A model generated the notes under the pieces. That model ran no database searches, was not told the DNA's origin, and was given only the letters and a program-made list of their open reading frames with translations. A program made the position numbers and the translations under genes. Positions 19,838 through 29,042 of a stretch of DNA of 35,397 nt are shown piece after piece (within the stretch, counting starts at the first letter, position 1; each line of letters begins with the position of its first letter). Source of the DNA: Chara braunii (lineage: Eukaryota > Streptophyta > Charophyceae > Charales > Characeae); contig BFEA01000002.1 in NCBI GenBank assembly GCA_003427395.1, positions 4,137,889-4,173,285 of the forward strand, read 5' to 3'.

Positions 19838-20397
19838 NNNNNNNNNNNNNNNNNNNNNNNNNNNNNNNNNNNNNNNNNNNNNNNNNNNNNNNNNNNNNNN
19901 NNNNNNNNNNNNNNNNNNNNNNNNNNNNNNNNNNNNNNNNNNNNNNNNNNNNNNNNNNNNNNNNNNNNNNNNNNNNNNNNNNNNNNNNNNNNNNNNNNNN
20001 NNNNNNNNNNNNNNNNNNNNNNNNNNNNNNNNNNNNNNNNNNNNNNNNNNNNNNNNNNNNNNNNNNNNNNNNNNNNNNNNNNNNNNNNNNNNNNNNNNNN
20101 NNNNNNNNNNNNNNNNNNNNNNNNNNNNNNNNNNNNNNNNNNNNNNNNNNNNNNNNNNNNNNNNNNNNNNNNNNNNNNNNNNNNNNNNNNNNNNNNNNNN
20201 NNNNNNNNNNNNNNNNNNNNNNNNNNNNNNNNNNNNNNNNNNNNNNNNNNNNNNNNNNNNNNNNNNNNNNNNNNNNNNNNNNNNNNNNNNNNNNNNNNNN
20301 NNNNNNNNNNNNNNNNNNNNNNNNNNNNNNNNNNNNNNNNNNNNNNNNNNNNNNNNNNNNNNNNNNNNNNNNNNNNNNNNNNNNNNNNNNNNNNNNN
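19838..20397. other. Assembly gap (560 N)
   Basis: Unsequenced bases. Open frames that cross it are artefacts. Nothing can be said about its contents except that both sides are G-rich. Confidence 1.
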
Positions 20398-20485
20398 GGG
20401 GTGTTTTGGGGTGGGCGGGGGTCCGGGGGTCAAACCCCTACCTCGGCTTTGCCCCCGAGGGCCTCTGCCTGACAACCCTGAAGAA
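20398..20485. repeat. G-rich right flank of the gap
   Basis: Begins GGGGTGTTTTGGGGTGGGCG and goes on with GGGG runs. GGGGGTC/AAACCCC and GGGGGC/GCCCCC-like complementary words allow hairpins. Confidence 0.65.
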
Positions 20486-20677
20486 GGGGGAGCGAGATGG
20501 CATATCGCAGCTCCCACACCAGACTCCAACGCACGTACTCCAAAGTGTGCCGATGTAGAATGAGACAGAATACAGACAACAACTGGGGTATACCCCAGCG
20601 GACTGACGGGATTGGACTGGACTGGCTGGTACCGACAGAGGTACCGGCCTACACTGCACTGCCCCGAATAAAACACA

Positions 20678-20716
20678 GGCCTGTGAGAATAGGCCAAGGG
20701 GCTGGTCTCACAGGCC
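20678..20716. repeat. 11-bp inverted repeat
   Basis: GGCCTGTGAGA at 20678-20688 and TCTCACAGGCC at 20706-20716 are exact reverse complements with a 17-nt loop that itself contains AGGCC. It lies just upstream of an A-rich and AAT stretch. Confidence 0.85.
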
Positions 20717-20751
20717 AACCAGAGGTCCGCTACAATAATAGCAATAACAAA

Positions 20752-20824
20752 AACAAATAACAATAATAATAATAATAATACAGAAATAATAGTAAAAATA
20801 GTAATAGTAACGATAAGCGATAGC

Positions 20825-20886
<62 letters not shown>

Positions 20887-20892
20887 TAATAA
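20752..20892. repeat. AAT microsatellite
   Basis: A short interrupted block is followed by an almost pure (AAT)n run from about 20825 to 20892. It could be the expanded tail of a retroposon, as the next AAT tract appears to be. Confidence 0.9.
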
Positions 20893-20899
20893 ATGGTAG

Positions 20900-21460
20900 T
20901 ATCCTATCACTTTCTTCTTTTTCCCTCCTCCGTCTTCCTTTTCTGGTATTCTGCTTTTTTAATTCACATGCATTCTCTTTGTTTTTGCCACACAACCCTG
21001 GCATAGCAAACCGCTTTTTCGTTCCGCGTGCGTGTCTCTAAGATTATGTGTGTGTGATTGTTGCCTGCCCGCAGATTGTGTGGGCGCATGCTTGCAGTTC
21101 CGCTCAACCCACTTCAACTTTGGGCAACTACAGACCACCTCGCACAAGAAGCTAAGACAGTGCTTCCGCATGGCTCACGTAGAAATGAACAAATGGCTGG
21201 GCGCTGCCTCTTGATTTATACTTCTGTACGTCGGTGGTCTGCCCCTTTCCACCGGGCTCATGGTGCACACAATCCCTCATGGTACTTGCTGACTGGAAAA
21301 AATAAGACTGGACCGGGTACCGCTGACTAAGCGAAGTCGGACTCACCACTTGCCCACTTGCCTCTGGTCTGCTGTAAAAAACGTGAGAGAAACTCAAAAG
21401 GCCACTTTCGGACCTTCAGGAAGTCTGTGGACTTGGCCTCTCGGAACTGCGGCAGCCATG
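20900..21460. other. Unassigned
   Basis: Mixed-composition sequence with only short open frames and no recognised domain or repeat. Confidence 0.4.
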
Positions 21461-21592
21461 ACCTTGACCTTTCTGGACTGTAGCAGCTACGACCTTGACC
21501 TTTCAAAATTGCTACAGCTACGGCCTACTACACAACTATGACCCCTAATCGAAAGACCTACAACTATGACCCCTAATCGAAAGACCTACAGA
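21461..21592. repeat. Short tandem duplications
   Basis: Two diverged copies of the phrase (G)CAGC(C/T)A(C/T)GACCTTGACCTTTC with flanks are followed by an exact 28-bp duplication, CAACTATGACCCC through AGACCTA, starting at 21533 and 21561. Confidence 0.8.
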
Positions 21593-21664
21593 TTGAACCC
21601 CTACAGCCGCACAGACCTACGACAGGCAACAGGCAACTACCAAAACACAGATCACGGGTTCAAA

Positions 21665-21761
21665 CACAGTGGTTGACTTGGTACTTTACACAAGTGTGCT
21701 AAGGTCTAGGGATCGAGCCTTGGGATCTGCATCTGCTACTGCTAAGGTGAAAAACCGTTTC

Positions 21762-21810
<49 letters not shown>

Positions 21811-21811
21811 G
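21665..21811 (+). mobile_element. tRNA-derived SINE head with AAT tail
   Basis: A pol III box A-like TGGTTGACTTGG at 21670-21681 and box B-like GGGATCGAGCC at 21709-21719 stand at the spacing seen in tRNA-derived SINEs. The sequence after box B (CTGCATCTGCT...TGCTA) matches that of the minus-strand SINE at 30115-30352. A (AAT)n tract from 21762 follows and probably represents the tail. Confidence 0.6.
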
Positions 21812-21899
21812 GAACAATCATCAGTAATGCCAATAATAAGATCAACAATCAATTAATAATAACAACAACAGAACATCAGTAATAATAATGATAATAATA

Positions 21900-21907
21900 G
21901 TCATAAT
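21900..21907. repeat. Left target-site duplication of the hAT-like element
   Basis: GTCATAAT, matching GTAATAAT at 22659-22666 in seven of eight positions. Confidence 0.55.
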
Positions 21908-22658
21908 CAGGGTTACCAGCCCGTACGTACGGAGGTCCCCCGGCAGACCTCTGTACGTACGGGCGTTCGGGGTCCCGTACGGGGTCCGAACACCACGGCG
22001 TTCCGCCCCCGCCAAAACTTATTTCGGGGCCTAAAAATATTTTGTTTTTTCTGAATGTTTTTTTGTGAGTTCTCTATGACGTGAGGTACACGCCTATAAA
22101 TTGTCAAGTCATTTGGATCAGCCAAATAAGAATTAAAAATCGCCAAAGATGGCAGGGTCAAAACATGCTTGCTCACGGTTTTTTTTTACTTCTTACTTTT
22201 TGTTTTCACTGTAGTTCGGGGTCTAAGCAATTTTATTATTTTTTGAAACTTTTTTTGTGTGTTCTGCATTATGTGAAGTACACATATGGAAATTTTCAGC
22301 GCATTTAGATATTAAAAACAAAAATTGAAAAATCGTCAAAGATGGCGGTGTCGAAAACATGCTCGCGAACTCACTAAATTTATTTATTTTGTAAATTATT
22401 TTTTTATTAGTATTTGTATTCGTATTTTATTTTTATTTCAAATTCGGCAATGAATTTGGATGTAATGCTCAGGCAAATCTTGTTTAGTTTATTTTTCTTC
22501 ATCACATATCGTTTTTGCAGATGTTTTTGATGTTTTTTTTTTTTTTTTTTTTTTTTGTCCGCGTTCAGCCCGAATGGCCAAACGCATTTCCAAGGGGTCC
22601 CATACGTTCGGGCGTTTGGGTTCGGGCGTTCGGCCCGTCCCGAACGCCAGTTACCCTG
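21908..22658. mobile_element. Non-autonomous hAT-like DNA transposon, 751 bp
   Basis: The ends are CAGGGTTACCAGC on the left and, read inwards on the other strand, CAGGGTAACTGGC on the right. The ten matches in 13 include the CAGGG start that is common in hAT elements. An 8-bp near-perfect target duplication flanks it. Subterminal GC-rich words related to CGTTCGGG/CCCGAACG occur at both ends. The left end also holds an 18-bp inverted repeat (21920-21937 against 21946-21963, one mismatch). The interior has two copies of a roughly 192-bp unit starting TTCGGGG at 22023 and 22215, sharing AAAGATGGC and AAAACATGCT words. There is no transposase gene, so it needs one in trans. Confidence 0.7.
22533..22556. 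repeat. Poly(T) tract, 24 bp
   Basis: Pure T run inside the right part of the hAT-like element. Confidence 0.95.
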
Positions 22659-22673
22659 GTAATAATAACAATA

Positions 22674-22731
<58 letters not shown>

Positions 22732-22735
22732 GTAA
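22659..22735. repeat. AAT microsatellite, right part
   Basis: Begins with the right target duplication GTAATAAT and continues as (AAT)n to about 22735. Together with 21762-21907 it was probably one AAT tract before the hAT-like insertion. Confidence 0.85.
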
Positions 22736-22739
22736 TAAT

Positions 22740-24520
22740 GAATTAAAGTATACAGTCTATCTTCCCGGTCTGATACACGCAGAAGGAGTGTGGGTTTTCT
22801 TTTTAGAAGGGAAACGCACTGCAGCAACGACGACCGTGGTCAACTGAGCAGATAAGTTTCCACTCTTCAGTTCTCCTCTCTCTTCTCATCACGCTGTCGT
22901 GCGTATCGGCCCCCGCGTGAACGAGGGTCCTCCCGGCTATATCACGCAGGAGTTAAAACAAAACAAAATCAAGAGACAACTTAGGACGATGCATAAATAG
23001 TCCCGCAAACCGCCGAGACGGACGCGGTTGCATTGTCTTTTCGCCGCTCTAGCCGGGTGCGCCAGCTATACATCCAGCGGTCCCCTATGACAGGATAGGT
23101 TTTGGAGGGGCACAACGTACTTTCCCTAAGGGGCTGTCACCACCCTCAGGGGCGTATCCCTACCGAGCTACTGACCCACGTGCAAAGACTTTTACATGCA
23201 ATTGCAGAGTTAGGTCAGCCAAGGGCGTTTGCTCGTTCGCTGGAGTATAGGTACGCTCGGTTAACGCCAAGTGGAACCGATCGTTGTCTGTCTCCTAGGG
23301 CGCTGATCTCCTGGGTACGAACGAGCGTCGGTCGACTAGGACGGCCTCAATCAAACGTGAAACCCACAATATAATCCTAGTCCCTTTATAATTCTCTGAC
23401 CACAAAATAAATAAATAAAATCAATACACTTTATATCCAGTCACACAAGATTGAATTTTAACTTGATGAGATGATCTGCCAAAGTTATTCATTCCAACTA
23501 ACACCAATCTATGATTAAACACGCATACGCTTGTCTCCATACATTTTCAATCTTCCTGGATGACAGGTTGCTTCGCGGATGGCTTTTGATCAGGTACATG
23601 GCTTGAAGTGTTGCATGCCTCTCCCTCAAGGAAGTGGTTTGTGGATACTCTTTCCCCTCGCCTGAGCCCGAAGACTCAGATCTCAGAGGTTGGGCCGTCA
23701 CCACCGAGTCGGCAAAGTACCACCCCCGACGAGTCGGATCCACTCGAAGTCGATAACAGGGCCGACTCCGAAAGCATACGAACCCCCGCCCCAGATGCTT
23801 CCTAGAGATAGAAGATGTGTCTACTCCAAGTGACCTTCATACATTCTTCATTCCTCCTAAGTCCACGGTAACTTAGACGAAAAAATTCAAAGGAGACAGA
23901 AAATGTGACACATTTGGACAGGTACAAGAAGATAAGGTAATTCGGGATAGAATGGGTCAATCCTCGTGAAAAAGTAAGTCCGTTTGACCTTATTCTGCTT
24001 AATTTCAACCGCATTCATTCTACGACACACAATCCTTCCCTAAACAACAAGTTTTTTTTTTTCTTTGACACGCAGGCAGGTAAGAGGTAGAAAGAAAACA
24101 ATATTTTCATCTTTCCGAATAGGCACAATCAATCTCTTCTGCAAGCATCCTTCTACCTACCTGCACAGCATGCATGGAAAACAAGTTCAAAAGAAAACTA
24201 TACAATCTCAGACTCACGTCAGACTTTCTCATTCACATGCACGACTCACACAACTTCCTCTACCTTTCTTTCGAACGTTCAAACGAACAGGGTCAAGCAA
24301 AGTGTGGGTTCACACAGATGTGAAGGAAAGCCTGAGTCATTCAATCAACCTTAAGCGAAGTTCAGTCCGGCCCAGTCAAGAAAGTTGGGTAATATTTCAA
24401 TCAGAAGAAAATAATCGCCATAGAAAATATGCGGCTCACAACTCCACAAGTCGTGACCTCTCTCCCGAATCACGGTTCACGTCCCCTCTACCAAGTGCTC
24501 AAGTGAGCAGAGGCTAGACC
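22740..24520. other. Unassigned
   Basis: Short ORFs only (at most 150 codons at 24065-24517, low in recognisable structure). CGACTCGG-type words recur around 23695-23770, and a T/C run stands at 24049-24063. I see no gene that I can support. Confidence 0.4.
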
Positions 24521-25204
24521 ACACAAACTCAAGCGAGATAGCCCTCCAGGAGGGTGTCCCCACAAATGAGTTTTCACGTGGTTTTAATGTGTCAGGCTGC
24601 CCTAACATAGTCCCAACTGTACTTCCCCCACTAAGGATACTCTCAACCAATCGCAAGTCCACACCGCCCCCAAGCACCCTGTCTGCTCGTAATAGCCACA
24701 TGAACATGTCGGTCCCGCTCTCAACAATTAGTCTCACCTAGTCCCGAAACGGTCCCAGATGGTCCCAATGCTATCGCCGCATCACTGGATGGTCCCAAAC
24801 TCAAATCTCGCTTGCACCGCGTGCCGCAAAAAAATAAAGGTGGCCCCAGGTGAAACCTGCAGGTGCCGCGAGCCAACAAAATAAAGGTGTTCTTCCGGCG
24901 CAAATCGCAAGCGCTGCAATTCCAATAGCCAGTGCTGCGTGCATCCACTCAGCGATCTCTTCATGCCGCCGGTCCACGCACCACTGCCGCACATTCCCAA
25001 ATGTGCACCACTGTCAGTCCATCCTCCAGGCCATACTGAAATCCACCATAACCGCCATGCACCACAAAAATAACGGCGGACCACTGCTTGCTGCGCCGTC
25101 AACCCCGGTACTATGGTTGCCCCACAACACCATCACCTGATCACCCACAAAAAACTGCCTCTGCTGTGACGCAGAGGATCCGCAACATCTTCCCTCACAA
25201 TAGT
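24521..25204. other. Unassigned, with short doublets
   Basis: GGTCCCA recurs around 24740-24800. Two copies of TGCCGC(A/G) followed by AAAATAAAGGTG lie near 24823 and 24866. No recognised gene. Confidence 0.4.
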
Positions 25205-25560
25205 GCTGCCGACATGCCGGTAGCATAACCCCAATGAAAGTATTGCTGCCGCCGCCAATTCCGGCAGCATGATCTCACTGAAGAATGTTGCCGCCGCCAT
25301 GCCAAAACCCCCGGCAGCACTTCCTCACTGACAGCATCACTGCCGCTTAGCAAAATCTCGGCAGCGCTTCCACACCACCGCCGTCAAGCCCGGCGCCGCC
25401 GCCGCAAAATTTCGGCAGCGCTTCCGCACCACCGCCGTCAAGCCCGGTGCCGCCGCCGCAAAATTTCGGCAGCGCTTCCGTGCCACCGCCGTCAAGTTGC
25501 TGCCACCGAAAAATTTTGGCAGCACTTTCGTGCCACCGCCGCAGCTGCTGCCGAAAAAGT
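25205..25560. repeat. 54-bp minisatellite (CCGCCG/TTCGGCAGC)
   Basis: Two perfect-length 54-bp units (25366-25419 and 25420-25473) differ at few positions and are followed by shorter, more diverged ones. Upstream from about 25205 lie decayed copies recognised by GCCGCC...CCGGCAGCA. Because 54 is a multiple of three, all frames can stay open. On the minus strand it gives an 18-residue period (CRNFAAAAPGLTAVV), but nothing else suggests a gene. Confidence 0.85.
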
Positions 25561-25567
25561 AGTAGAG

Positions 25568-25584
25568 CCCCCCCCCCCCCCCCC
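25568..25584. repeat. Poly(C) tract, 17 bp
   Basis: Pure C run immediately after the 54-bp repeats. Confidence 0.95.
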
Positions 25585-26077
25585 ACCGTCGTCTCCATGG
25601 CTGTGGCTTTGGCCGGCAGCACCTCCACCCTTGCTGAGATGGTGGCTATGGCAGCCTCCACTCAGCTTCCACTGCAGACCTCCTCTCTCGTCCTTCCTCC
25701 AGCAGCTCCAGCAGCACCTCCTCCCAGCAGCTGGCCAACACTCAAGCAGAGTGTGGGCAGCACCTCAAATGAATGAGGTTGCTGCTGGCCACCCCAGCTT
25801 TTATACTTGCTGGGAGGGCTGAGGCCAGCACTTCCACAGCAGCCAAAAATTCGGAGCTGCTGTGGCTCCTTGATCTGAGACCCAGATCAAGGGTCCCAAT
25901 TCTTGATTTTCCCCTAGGAGAACTAGGGGAATTCAAGAAGAAATGTACCTGGCCCTTTCCCCGGTCCCATTCATGCAGGGAAGGCTGTATTTAGCCTTTC
26001 CTTGTTGTGTCTCAACAGCACAGCAAGGTACAGCATTGTTGTATCTGGCCTGGCTCGCGGCCAGGTTCATGCAATCC

Positions 26078-26080
<3 letters not shown>
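25585..26080. other. Unassigned, CAGCAG-rich
   Basis: CAGCA/CTGCT-rich sequence. Open frames of up to about 120 codons are Pro/Ser/Ala-rich and low in complexity; they look like by-products of composition. Confidence 0.4.

Positions 26081-26109
<29 letters not shown>
26081..26109. repeat. Poly(T) tract, 29 bp
   Basis: Pure T run. It may be the poly(A) tail of a minus-strand retroposon, but no tRNA-like head was recognised next to it. Confidence 0.9.
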
Positions 26110-26485
26110 CCTTCTCTGCAGCCTGTTTCAACGGGCGCAGCCACTATACAGTGGCACAACCACTGCTCATGGGATGCGACCCTGCACCCTCCCATGTTCC
26201 GGCAGTAGATTCATCCATTCGCAGGCCTCACTTGTTAGTAATCTCACAAACAGAAGAAAAAAAAAAAAATCTAAAGAATCTATAAAGAATCTAAATAAGA
26301 AAATCTAAGCATGTCTAACAAAACTTAAAGAAATCTAAAGAAATAAAAAAGGAAAACTTACCTTGGCATTAAAACGGTTGCCCGTTTAAAACGGGCACTC
26401 TCAGACACACTGGGGATCCAAACGCCCCGGGCGCCTCAGGCTGCGCCATCTGGCGCGCCGCCTGTGCCAGCTTTAGTTCTTAGTC

Positions 26486-26488
<3 letters not shown>
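26110..26488. other. Unassigned
   Basis: Contains TCTAAAGAA(A/T) words repeated four times at 26268-26345 and a GTTGCCCGTTTAAAACGGGCA hairpin-like core at 26369-26389. No gene. Confidence 0.4.

Positions 26489-26518
<30 letters not shown>
26489..26518. repeat. Poly(T) tract, 30 bp
   Basis: The longest homopolymer in the window. Directly after it GTGCCGTTGGC faces ACCAACGGCCAC, a short hairpin (GCCGTTGG/CCAACGGC). Confidence 0.9.
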
Positions 26519-26519
<1 letters not shown>

Positions 26520-26748
26520 TTAAGTGCCGTTGGCTTTTACCAACGGCCACATCACAGGTCACTTCAGGTGTTCGCAGCCAGGACTGGCTGCGTATACATG
26601 GATGCGTTTTGTCGTTTAGCGAGCGCTTTCCAGATGGGGAATGTCGCTCACTGCTTATACGGGTATACAGGGCGTCGTTGCATGCAAAAAAGGGTTGCGG
26701 GCGGTCACAAGGCAACGACCGGTCGTTCGTGCGGGTGGTGTGGTTACA

Positions 26749-26806
26749 GTCGCTGGAGAGTGCTTTGTGGTCGTTGAGTCGCTGGAGAGTGCTTTGTGGT
26801 CGTTGA
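26749..26806. repeat. 29-bp exact tandem duplication
   Basis: GTCGCTGGAGAGTGCTTTGT with its following GGTCGTTGA occurs twice in a row with no difference. Confidence 0.95.
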
Positions 26807-27164
26807 GTGATGTGCGGGCAGCGTGAGGTCGTTGCATAGTTTCTAGTTCAGGAAAGTCTGGCGTGGTGCTAGCATGTAATGGGGCTGTTTTCGGACGGAA
26901 TAGCAGGCAGATGCATGGATGGAGAAAAATTGAATGGAAGTGTAGGTGTCTTTCTATTATCCGACCGTTCGTTCTCGATTGAGATCGACGGTATAGTATT
27001 AGTTTGGTCAGTCTACGATTTTTTCAGTTTTTTTTTCCCCCAACCGTCTGTACTTGTCCACAAACACGGCCCGGTTCGTGCGCCAAATCCATACAAATCT
27101 TTACCTCGCCCTGGCAGTCCCGTGCTGCCAGCTTTTCAGTGACTGTTTGGTTGGTATAGAGATC

Positions 27165-27287
27165 GGGCCTCGCTGCACTACTCTCGAAATGTGCAAAACG
27201 AAAGTGAATCTTGCACTAGAATATGAAAAGATGCACGGCCATGATTTTTGTCTTTTGTGCATGCCGAGAGTAGTGCAGCGAGCACCC
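27165..27287. repeat. Foldback hairpin A (copy 1 of a two-copy family)
   Basis: Arms CTCGCTGCACTACTCTCG (27169-27186) and the exact reverse complement at 27265-27282 form an 18-bp stem. The helix continues inwards as 3 bp (27189-27191/27260-27262) and 5 bp (27194-27198/27253-27257), separated by 2-nt mismatches. The loop is about 54 nt. The whole element is homologous to 28730-28853. It could be a miRNA-like precursor, a foldback transposon or a MITE remnant. Confidence 0.85.
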
Positions 27288-27314
27288 ATCGTCGGCTCGA
27301 ATCAGGCACACTCC

Positions 27315-27330
27315 TTTTTTTTTTTTTTTT
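27315..27330. repeat. Poly(T) tract, 16 bp
   Basis: Pure T run after CACTCC. The same CACTCC precedes the T tract at 28487. Confidence 0.9.
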
Positions 27331-27449
27331 GCTCCGCCTTTCACCAAAATATAAACGCGGGTCAGGCTGTATCTGATCCAAAACCCCGCCTGAATACAAA
27401 CCCCCCAACAGTAACCCCAGTAAGGGCACGCGCACAGCAACCGACCAAT

Positions 27450-27543
27450 ATCATCATGCGCACCCTTTTTTTTTTTTTTTTTTTTTTTTATCATCATCGT
27501 CGTGCGCACCCTGAACTACACTCTCTCCCTGAACTACACTCTC
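27450..27543. repeat. Poly(T) tract flanked by direct repeats
   Basis: T24 at 27466-27489 is preceded by ATCATCATGCGCACCC (27450-27465) and followed by ATCATCAT, CGTC and GTGCGCACCC (27490-27511). This is compatible with a target duplication around a tail-only insertion. An adjacent tandem repeat of CCTGAACTACACTCTCT follows to 27543. Confidence 0.7.
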
Positions 27544-27873
27544 TCATCTTTTTAACATTGAGCCCTTGGGTATATGATTGCACCACCCTCTTCCCCCATA
27601 ACAAGGCACCCTAATTTTAACTGTGTTTTTGTTTTTTTTTTCTGAAATGCTTGTTTTTTTTTTTTTGAAGAGTCTGTTTGTTTGATTTCTCTAAAGGAAT
27701 GAACGGGCCCGGGGTCCCCACACTTCAACCCAGAAAGGAACTCTCTGGCAGCATTAGCCAGTTTCGCTTTTTACCGGACCAATCGGACCCGGGAATCTTT
27801 CATGAGCTGGTGTTGAAATTGTACTCATATGTCTGTGTCTACGACTCGACCAAACGAGAGAGGAAGTTGCAAA

Positions 27874-28100
27874 CCCTGGTTCTGATTGCAGAGCTGGGAT
27901 GTGGGTAACTAAGAATAGTGGAAGGTTACAGGTTCACAGAGGAAGGGAGAGGCAGACTAGTGAAAAGGTTACGGGATCATAGAGGGGAAGCAAGAGCAGA
28001 AGTTACAGAGCCCTGGTTCTAATTTACGGAGCTGGGGTGTGGGTAACTAAGACTAGTGAAGGGTTATGGGATCGCAGAGAGGGAGCGAGAGGCAGACGGA
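27874..28100. repeat. 137-bp tandem duplication
   Basis: CCCTGGTTCT begins copies at 27874 and 28011. Both go on with GAGCTGG(G)(A/G)TGTGGGTAACTAAGA and a GGTTA(C/T)(A/G)GG(T/A)TC block, diverged by scattered changes. A third GGTTACGGGATC lies between them. Confidence 0.8.
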
Positions 28101-28285
28101 GGGGAGTAGGGTGAAGGAATGGTGGAGTGCTGGAATGGGTCAAAGATATGGGTGGGGTGTAGGTTCGAGGGAGAGCAGATCGAGGGGGGAGGGAGGGACA
28201 CAGGGATGGGGGAAAGGGGCAGAAAGGGCGCCGAAGTATCTGAATGGGGAAATTGCTATACTACTGGCTATTATACACTCAGTCC

Positions 28286-28712
28286 ATGCTTGTTTGTTTT
28301 CAAAGAAGAGAGCGACACCCCTGCGGACACTCCCCTTCGAAGAGGAGATGCAGACTCGCCTGCAAACCACTTGGAGCGTACTCACACACCACCTACCCTC
28401 TATCTTAAATGCATCTGACCGCAATGACGGCCAAAGCGTGGTGTATATGAACACAATTACAGCCATAAATAAGTAGCGGACACTCCTTTTTTTTTTTTTT
28501 TTTTTTTTCTGAAATGCTTGTTTGTTTTCAAAGAAGAGAGCCACACCCCTGCGAACACTCCCCTTCGAAGAAGAGATGCAGACTCGCCTGCAAACCACTT
28601 GGAGCGTACTCACACACCAGTGACACCACCTAGCTCTATCTTAAATGCATCTGACCGCAATGACGGCCAAAGTGTGGTGTATATGAACGCAATTACAGCC
28701 ATAAATAAGTAG
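28286..28712. repeat. 228-bp tandem duplication with internal poly(T)
   Basis: Two copies of about 195 bp (from 28286 and 28514) are nearly identical: ATGCTTGTTTGTTTTCAAAG at the start and ACAGCCATAAATAAGTAG at the end. T22 (28487-28508) lies between them. On the minus strand the downstream copy ends in CAAGCATTTCAG plus poly(A), the form expected of a retroposon inserted next to a relative. A short fragment TCTGAAATGCTTG next to T tracts also exists near 27650. Small ORFs inside are duplicated with the unit and not evidence of a gene. Confidence 0.85.
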
Positions 28713-28729
28713 TAAAAAGTTCTAGTGTG

Positions 28730-28853
28730 AGGGCATCGCCACACCACTCTCGAAATTTGCAAAATGGGAATGAACTTCCCGCTAGAAGATGGCCAGATGG
28801 CCCCGCCACATCTTTGTCTTTTTCACATTTCGAGAGTGGTGTGGCAAGGCCCT
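28730..28853. repeat. Foldback hairpin B (copy 2 of a two-copy family)
   Basis: CCACACCACTCTCGAAAT (28739-28756) pairs perfectly with 28827-28844. Outward pairing continues interrupted by two mismatches to 28730/28853, and inward pairing includes AAAA/TTTT. The sequence aligns end to end with hairpin A, including loop words TAGAA and TTTGTCTTTT. AGTGTG occurs on both sides (28724-28729 and 28855-28860), a possible short target duplication. Confidence 0.85.
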
Positions 28854-28954
28854 GAGTGTGCTCTTAGAGGTTAGATTTGCGTTATCCTCACAAATCGACT
28901 AAAAACGGTCACTGATGGGGGTAGGTCTGGGGTAAGGGAGCCAATACCACAAGG

Positions 28955-29042
28955 ACCAATTGATTGTCAGCAGTCAAGATCATCATGCATTCAACCCGAG
29001 GGCACGCTCACAACTAGGTAGGAGCTTTTCTACTAAGCTCTG
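28955..29042 (-). mobile_element. Possible tRNA-derived SINE head
   Basis: On the minus strand, a box A-like GAGCTTAGTAG with AAAAGCTCC (about 29040-29020) and a box B-like GGGTTGAATGC (plus 28987-28997) have tRNA-like spacing. Box B lacks one consensus base, so this is weaker than the copies at 30115 and 33100. Confidence 0.4.

Noticed and set aside
19728-20910. Long ORFs of 250-384 codons
   Set aside because: They run across the N gap. The minus-strand one also translates the AAT microsatellite into poly-Leu/Ile.
23102-23374. 90-codon ORF as a gene
   Set aside because: It begins with TTG rather than ATG and shows no recognisable family or supporting context.
24065-24517. 150-codon ORF as a host gene
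   Set aside because: No domain, low-complexity Ser/Arg/His-rich composition and no intron or promoter evidence. An open frame of this length is expected by chance in stop-poor sequence.
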